A stretch of 15,226 nucleotides of DNA from SAR324 cluster bacterium (GTDB lineage Bacteria; SAR324; JACQKK01): positions 1-15,226 of the forward strand of contig JAPUJL010000166.1 of NCBI GenBank assembly GCA_027296185.1, given 5' to 3'. Numbering within the stretch: position 1 is the stretch's first letter; every line of letters starts with the position of its first letter. Position numbers and translations under genes: made by a program. Positions 13,439 to 15,226 of this stretch are shown piece after piece. The notes under the pieces were generated by a model, which saw only the letters and a list, made by a program, of their open reading frames with translations, was not told the DNA's origin and made no database searches.

Positions 13439-14668
13439 ATGAGCGAAGAAGGCATCCCGCCCGACGCCGCAACCGAATCTTCCTTGCCCAGCGGCGGTGA
13501 ATTCGGGGAGGAGCAGGCGCCGCGGGTCCTGCTGGTCGACGACGACCCCGACATTCTGCGCATCGTCCAGTTTTACCTGAAGAAGCAGAAGTACCAGGTG
13601 TTTACCGCGACCAACGGCGAGGAGGCGCTGGTCGCGCTGAAAACCCATCCGGGCATCGAGTTGGTGCTCTCCGACGTGATGATGCCCGGGATCAACGGGC
13701 TGGAATTGCTCCGGGAAATCCGCAAAAGCGACGGCCTGTCCGACATTTCCGTCGTCCTGATCTCCGCGGAGGGCCAGACGGCAAAGAAAGTCGCCGGGCT
13801 CAACGCCGGTGCCGACGATTACATCACCAAGCCGTTCAACTTCGACGAGTTGTTGGCTCGTGTTCGGAACCACATCCGCCTGCGCCGGCTGCAACGGGAG
13901 GTGGTGCAAAAGAACGAGCTGCTGCGAACCAAGAACGAGCAATTTCTGAGCGACCTGGAGGCCGCCCGCAGCGTGCAGATGGCGCTCATGCCCGACCACT
14001 TTCCGGAGAGCGACCAGTTCCACATCGGCGCCCGTTACATTCCACTGGAGCGGGTGGGGGGCGATTTCTTCGACGTGGTCGTGCTGGACGACGACAAGAT
14101 CGGGTTGTTCATCGCCGACGTGTGTGGCCACGGCATCGCCGCGGCGTTCGTCACGGCCATGACCAAGCTATCGTTCCGCAATGCCTGCTTTTCCAATTTC
14201 GATCCGGGCGGCGTGCTCACTCAAATGAATCAGGAGTTGTGCGCCGTGCTGAACAACGGCTACGTGACCGTGTTCTATGCGGTGTTGGACGTTCCCAGCA
14301 TGTCCATGAAGTACGCCAGCGGCGGTCACCCACCGCTCCTGATAAGCCGCCGGGGGGAGGATCACGTCATCGAGCTGCAACCCCAGGCGACCTTCCTCGG
14401 CTCTTTCGAACAGGTCGAGTTCGTCTCCACGCCCTTCGAATTCCAGCACCGGGACCGGCTGTTGTTCTGTACTGACGGGATCTACGAGGGTCATAACGAG
14501 GCCGGGGACCAGTTCGGGACCACCCGGATCGCCGAACTGATGATGGAAAACGGCGGTCAGAGCGTACAGGAACTGATCGATCTCCTCGTCTTCAACCTCT
14601 TCGATTTTATCGGCAACGCCACGCTGGACGACGACATCACCCTCCTCGGCCTGGAAATCCTTGCCTAG
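13439..14668 (+). CDS. Response regulator with PP2C/SpoIIE-type phosphatase output domain
   Basis: Two-component response regulator whose output is a serine/threonine phosphatase, the class that dephosphorylates STAS-type anti-sigma-factor antagonists in partner-switching systems (RsbU-, HsbR-like). The REC domain (about 29-148) has the acidic pocket Asp34-Asp36, phospho-acceptor Asp79 (LVLSDVMMPG), Ser109 and Lys131 (YITKPF). A coiled-coil linker follows (QKNELLRTKNEQFLSDLEAA). The phosphatase domain (about 180-409) shows the metal-binding motifs GGDFFD (Asp209, Asp212), ADVCGHG (Asp227) and the final TLDDDITLLGLE. All catalytic acids appear present. Length is 409 residues. No good Shine-Dalgarno precedes the ATG. 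No STAS, anti-sigma kinase or histidine kinase gene is in the window, so its partners are unknown. Confidence 0.93.
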   Translation: MSEEGIPPDAATESSLPSGGEFGEEQAPRVLLVDDDPDILRIVQFYLKKQKYQVFTATNGEEALVALKTHPGIELVLSDVMMPGINGLELLREIRKSDGLSDISVVLISAEGQTAKKVAGLNAGADDYITKPFNFDELLARVRNHIRLRRLQREVVQKNELLRTKNEQFLSDLEAARSVQMALMPDHFPESDQFHIGARYIPLERVGGDFFDVVVLDDDKIGLFIADVCGHGIAAAFVTAMTKLSFRNACFSNFDPGGVLTQMNQELCAVLNNGYVTVFYAVLDVPSMSMKYASGGHPPLLISRRGEDHVIELQPQATFLGSFEQVEFVSTPFEFQHRDRLLFCTDGIYEGHNEAGDQFGTTRIAELMMENGGQSVQELIDLLVFNLFDFIGNATLDDDITLLGLEILA

Positions 14669-14682
14669 CCGCCCCTTTCGGA

Positions 14683-14711
14683 TTGACAGGCCCCCTCCGG
14701 CTCCATAAATT
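14683..14711 (+). promoter_or_regulatory. Sigma-70-type promoter of the tRNA pair
   Basis: A perfect -35 box TTGACA (14683-14688) is followed by 17 bp and TAAATT (14706-14711), 4/6 to TATAAT. Transcription would start near 14718, about 11 bases before tRNA-Glu. It begins 14 bases after the REC-PP2C stop. Confidence 0.8.
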
Positions 14712-14728
14712 GATCTGTTGATACACTT

Positions 14729-14802
14729 GTCCCCATCGTCTAGCTGGCCTAGGACACCGCCCTTTCAAGGCGGCGACACGGGTTCAAATCCCGTTGGGGA
14801 TG
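14729..14802 (+). tRNA. tRNA-Glu (anticodon UUC)
   Basis: Full cloverleaf: acceptor GTCCCCA pairs with TGGGGAT (14795-14801), and the discriminator is G14802. The D-arm GTCTAGCTGGCCTAGGAC is close to E. coli tRNA-Glu. The anticodon stem CCGCC/GGCGG holds loop CTTTCAA (anticodon TTC), and the T-arm is ACGGG-TTCAAAT-CCCGT. The first acceptor pair is a G-U wobble instead of the usual G1-C72. CCA is not encoded. Confidence 0.96.
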
Positions 14803-14943
14803 CTGATCGAAACCGGCGCGGGACCCCGTCCCGATGCCGCTTGCGAATCGCGGAGCCCCGCTTTCCGAAACCGCAAGCCACCTTCAACCCGCAGGGTTCG
14901 AAAGAACGCCACTGCCCAACCTCACCCACCGCTGCATCCCATC

Positions 14944-15016
14944 GGGCCGGTAGCTCAGTTGGTAGAGCATCTGACTTTTAATCAGGTGGCCGTGGGTTCA
15001 AGTCCCACCCGGCTCA
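14944..15016 (+). tRNA. tRNA-Lys (anticodon UUU)
   Basis: Full cloverleaf of 73 nt: acceptor GGGCCGG with CCGGCTC (15009-15015, one G-U pair), discriminator A15016. The D-arm has AGCTCAGTTGGTAGAGC, the anticodon stem-loop TCTGA-CTTTTAA-TCAGG (anticodon TTT), and the T-arm GTGGG-TTCAAGT-CCCAC. CCA is not encoded. It lies 141 bp after tRNA-Glu with no promoter seen between, so both are probably processed from one transcript. Confidence 0.97.
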
Positions 15017-15026
15017 TTAACGATAA

Positions 15027-15066
15027 CAAGGGCTTGCGTCGAAAGGCGTAGGCCCTTGATTTTTCT
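15027..15066 (+). terminator. Intrinsic terminator after tRNA-Lys
   Basis: CAAGGGC (15027-15033) pairs with GCCCTTG (15052-15058), and the stem continues inward, TTGCGTC with GGCGTAG, using three G-U pairs, to a GAAA tetraloop (15041-15044). ATTTTTCT follows directly (15059-15066). The stem totals 14 bp, a textbook Rho-independent terminator. Confidence 0.92.
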
Positions 15067-15067
15067 G

Positions 15068-15086
15068 GGATCACCATAGGATCACC
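15068..15086. repeat. Direct repeat GGATCACC downstream of tRNA-Lys
   Basis: GGATCACC occurs at 15068-15075 and 15079-15086, 11 bp apart (about one helical turn), with a partial third copy (GGATCC, 15091-15096). It lies just beyond the tRNA terminator. Confidence 0.45.
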
Positions 15087-15116
15087 TCAGGGATCCATTT
15101 TGGTCAATCTCGGTCG

Positions 15117-15130
15117 ACGTTGATCAACGT
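15117..15130. repeat. Perfect 14-bp palindrome
   Basis: ACGTTGATCAACGT is its own reverse complement. Allowing one bulged T at 15131, pairing extends three more bases on each side (TCG 15114-15116 with CGA 15132-15134). It could be a binding site for a dimeric protein; no gene is assigned on either side within the window. Confidence 0.5.
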
Positions 15131-15200
15131 TCGAGGCCCCCCGGGGCACCCCCCCATCGGAAACTCGCCCTCCGTCATCATAGTGCGCTCACCGAACTCG

Positions 15201-15221
15201 CACCAATTTTTAGTATTGGTG
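15201..15221. repeat. 7-7-7 inverted repeat at the right edge
   Basis: CACCAAT (15201-15207) and ATTGGTG (15215-15221) flank a 7-base centre, TTTTAGT. The local sequence is AT-rich compared with the rest of the window. It could be a hairpin, an operator, or a tyrosine-recombinase core-like site. The window ends 5 bases later. Confidence 0.4.
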
Positions 15222-15226
15222 TACAT

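Noticed and set aside
12945..13442. Plus-strand open frame in the divergent intergenic region
   Set aside because: It starts inside the XRE gene on the other strand, has no domain-like pattern, and ends at the REC-PP2C start.
14718..15051. Open frames across the tRNA region
   Set aside because: They translate through tRNA-Glu and tRNA-Lys; the cloverleafs explain the sequence.
1..15226. CRISPR array, insertion sequence or prophage genes
   Set aside because: No spaced repeat array, transposase, integrase or phage structural gene is present in the window.

Overview
This is a GC-rich stretch of a Gram-negative (diderm) bacterial chromosome. Most of it is a rod/ring/hook-junction flagellar cluster on the + strand: flgF (5' end cut by the window), flgG, flgA, flgH, flgI, flgJ, flgM, flgN, flgK, flgL, csrA, fliW. 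P-ring and L-ring genes show an outer membrane. From general knowledge, this order, with a muramidase-less flgJ and csrA-fliW after flgL, is most like Deltaproteobacteria sensu lato and related GC-rich phyla. The genus cannot be named from the sequence alone.

Layout: positions 2-5008 carry distal-rod and ring genes (flgF, flgG, flgA, flgH, flgI, flgJ), tightly packed and probably one operon starting upstream of the window. Positions 5009-5247 are a regulatory gap with a strong match to a sigma-28 (FliA) promoter (5034-5060, correct 11-bp spacer). Positions 5248-10307 hold the late module: flgM (anti-sigma-28), flgN (export chaperone), flgK and flgL (hook-filament junction), then csrA and fliW. 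If co-transcribed, the module carries both a transcriptional brake (FlgM on FliA) and a post-transcriptional switch (CsrA, sequestered by FliW). The flgM and csrA leaders contain hairpins with GGA in the loop, the usual form of CsrA targets, and the csrA leader also has a terminator-like hairpin plus T-run just before the ribosome-binding site.

From 10308 on the content is no longer flagellar: a TANGO2/NRDE-family protein (+); two minus-strand genes, a beta-rich protein of unknown function and a protein with two diverged XRE-type helix-turn-helix domains; a 394-bp divergent gap; and a response regulator fused to a PP2C/SpoIIE-type phosphatase (+). The right end has tRNA-Glu(UUC) and tRNA-Lys(UUU) behind a clear sigma-70 promoter and before a clear intrinsic terminator, then about 160 bp of non-coding DNA with short direct and inverted repeats.

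Most of the window is conventional. The parts that look least described are the csrA and flgM leader structures, the double-XRE protein with its downstream neighbour, the REC-PP2C protein near a flagellar anti-sigma gene, and the repeat-bearing flank of tRNA-Lys. No transposase, integrase or CRISPR array is visible.
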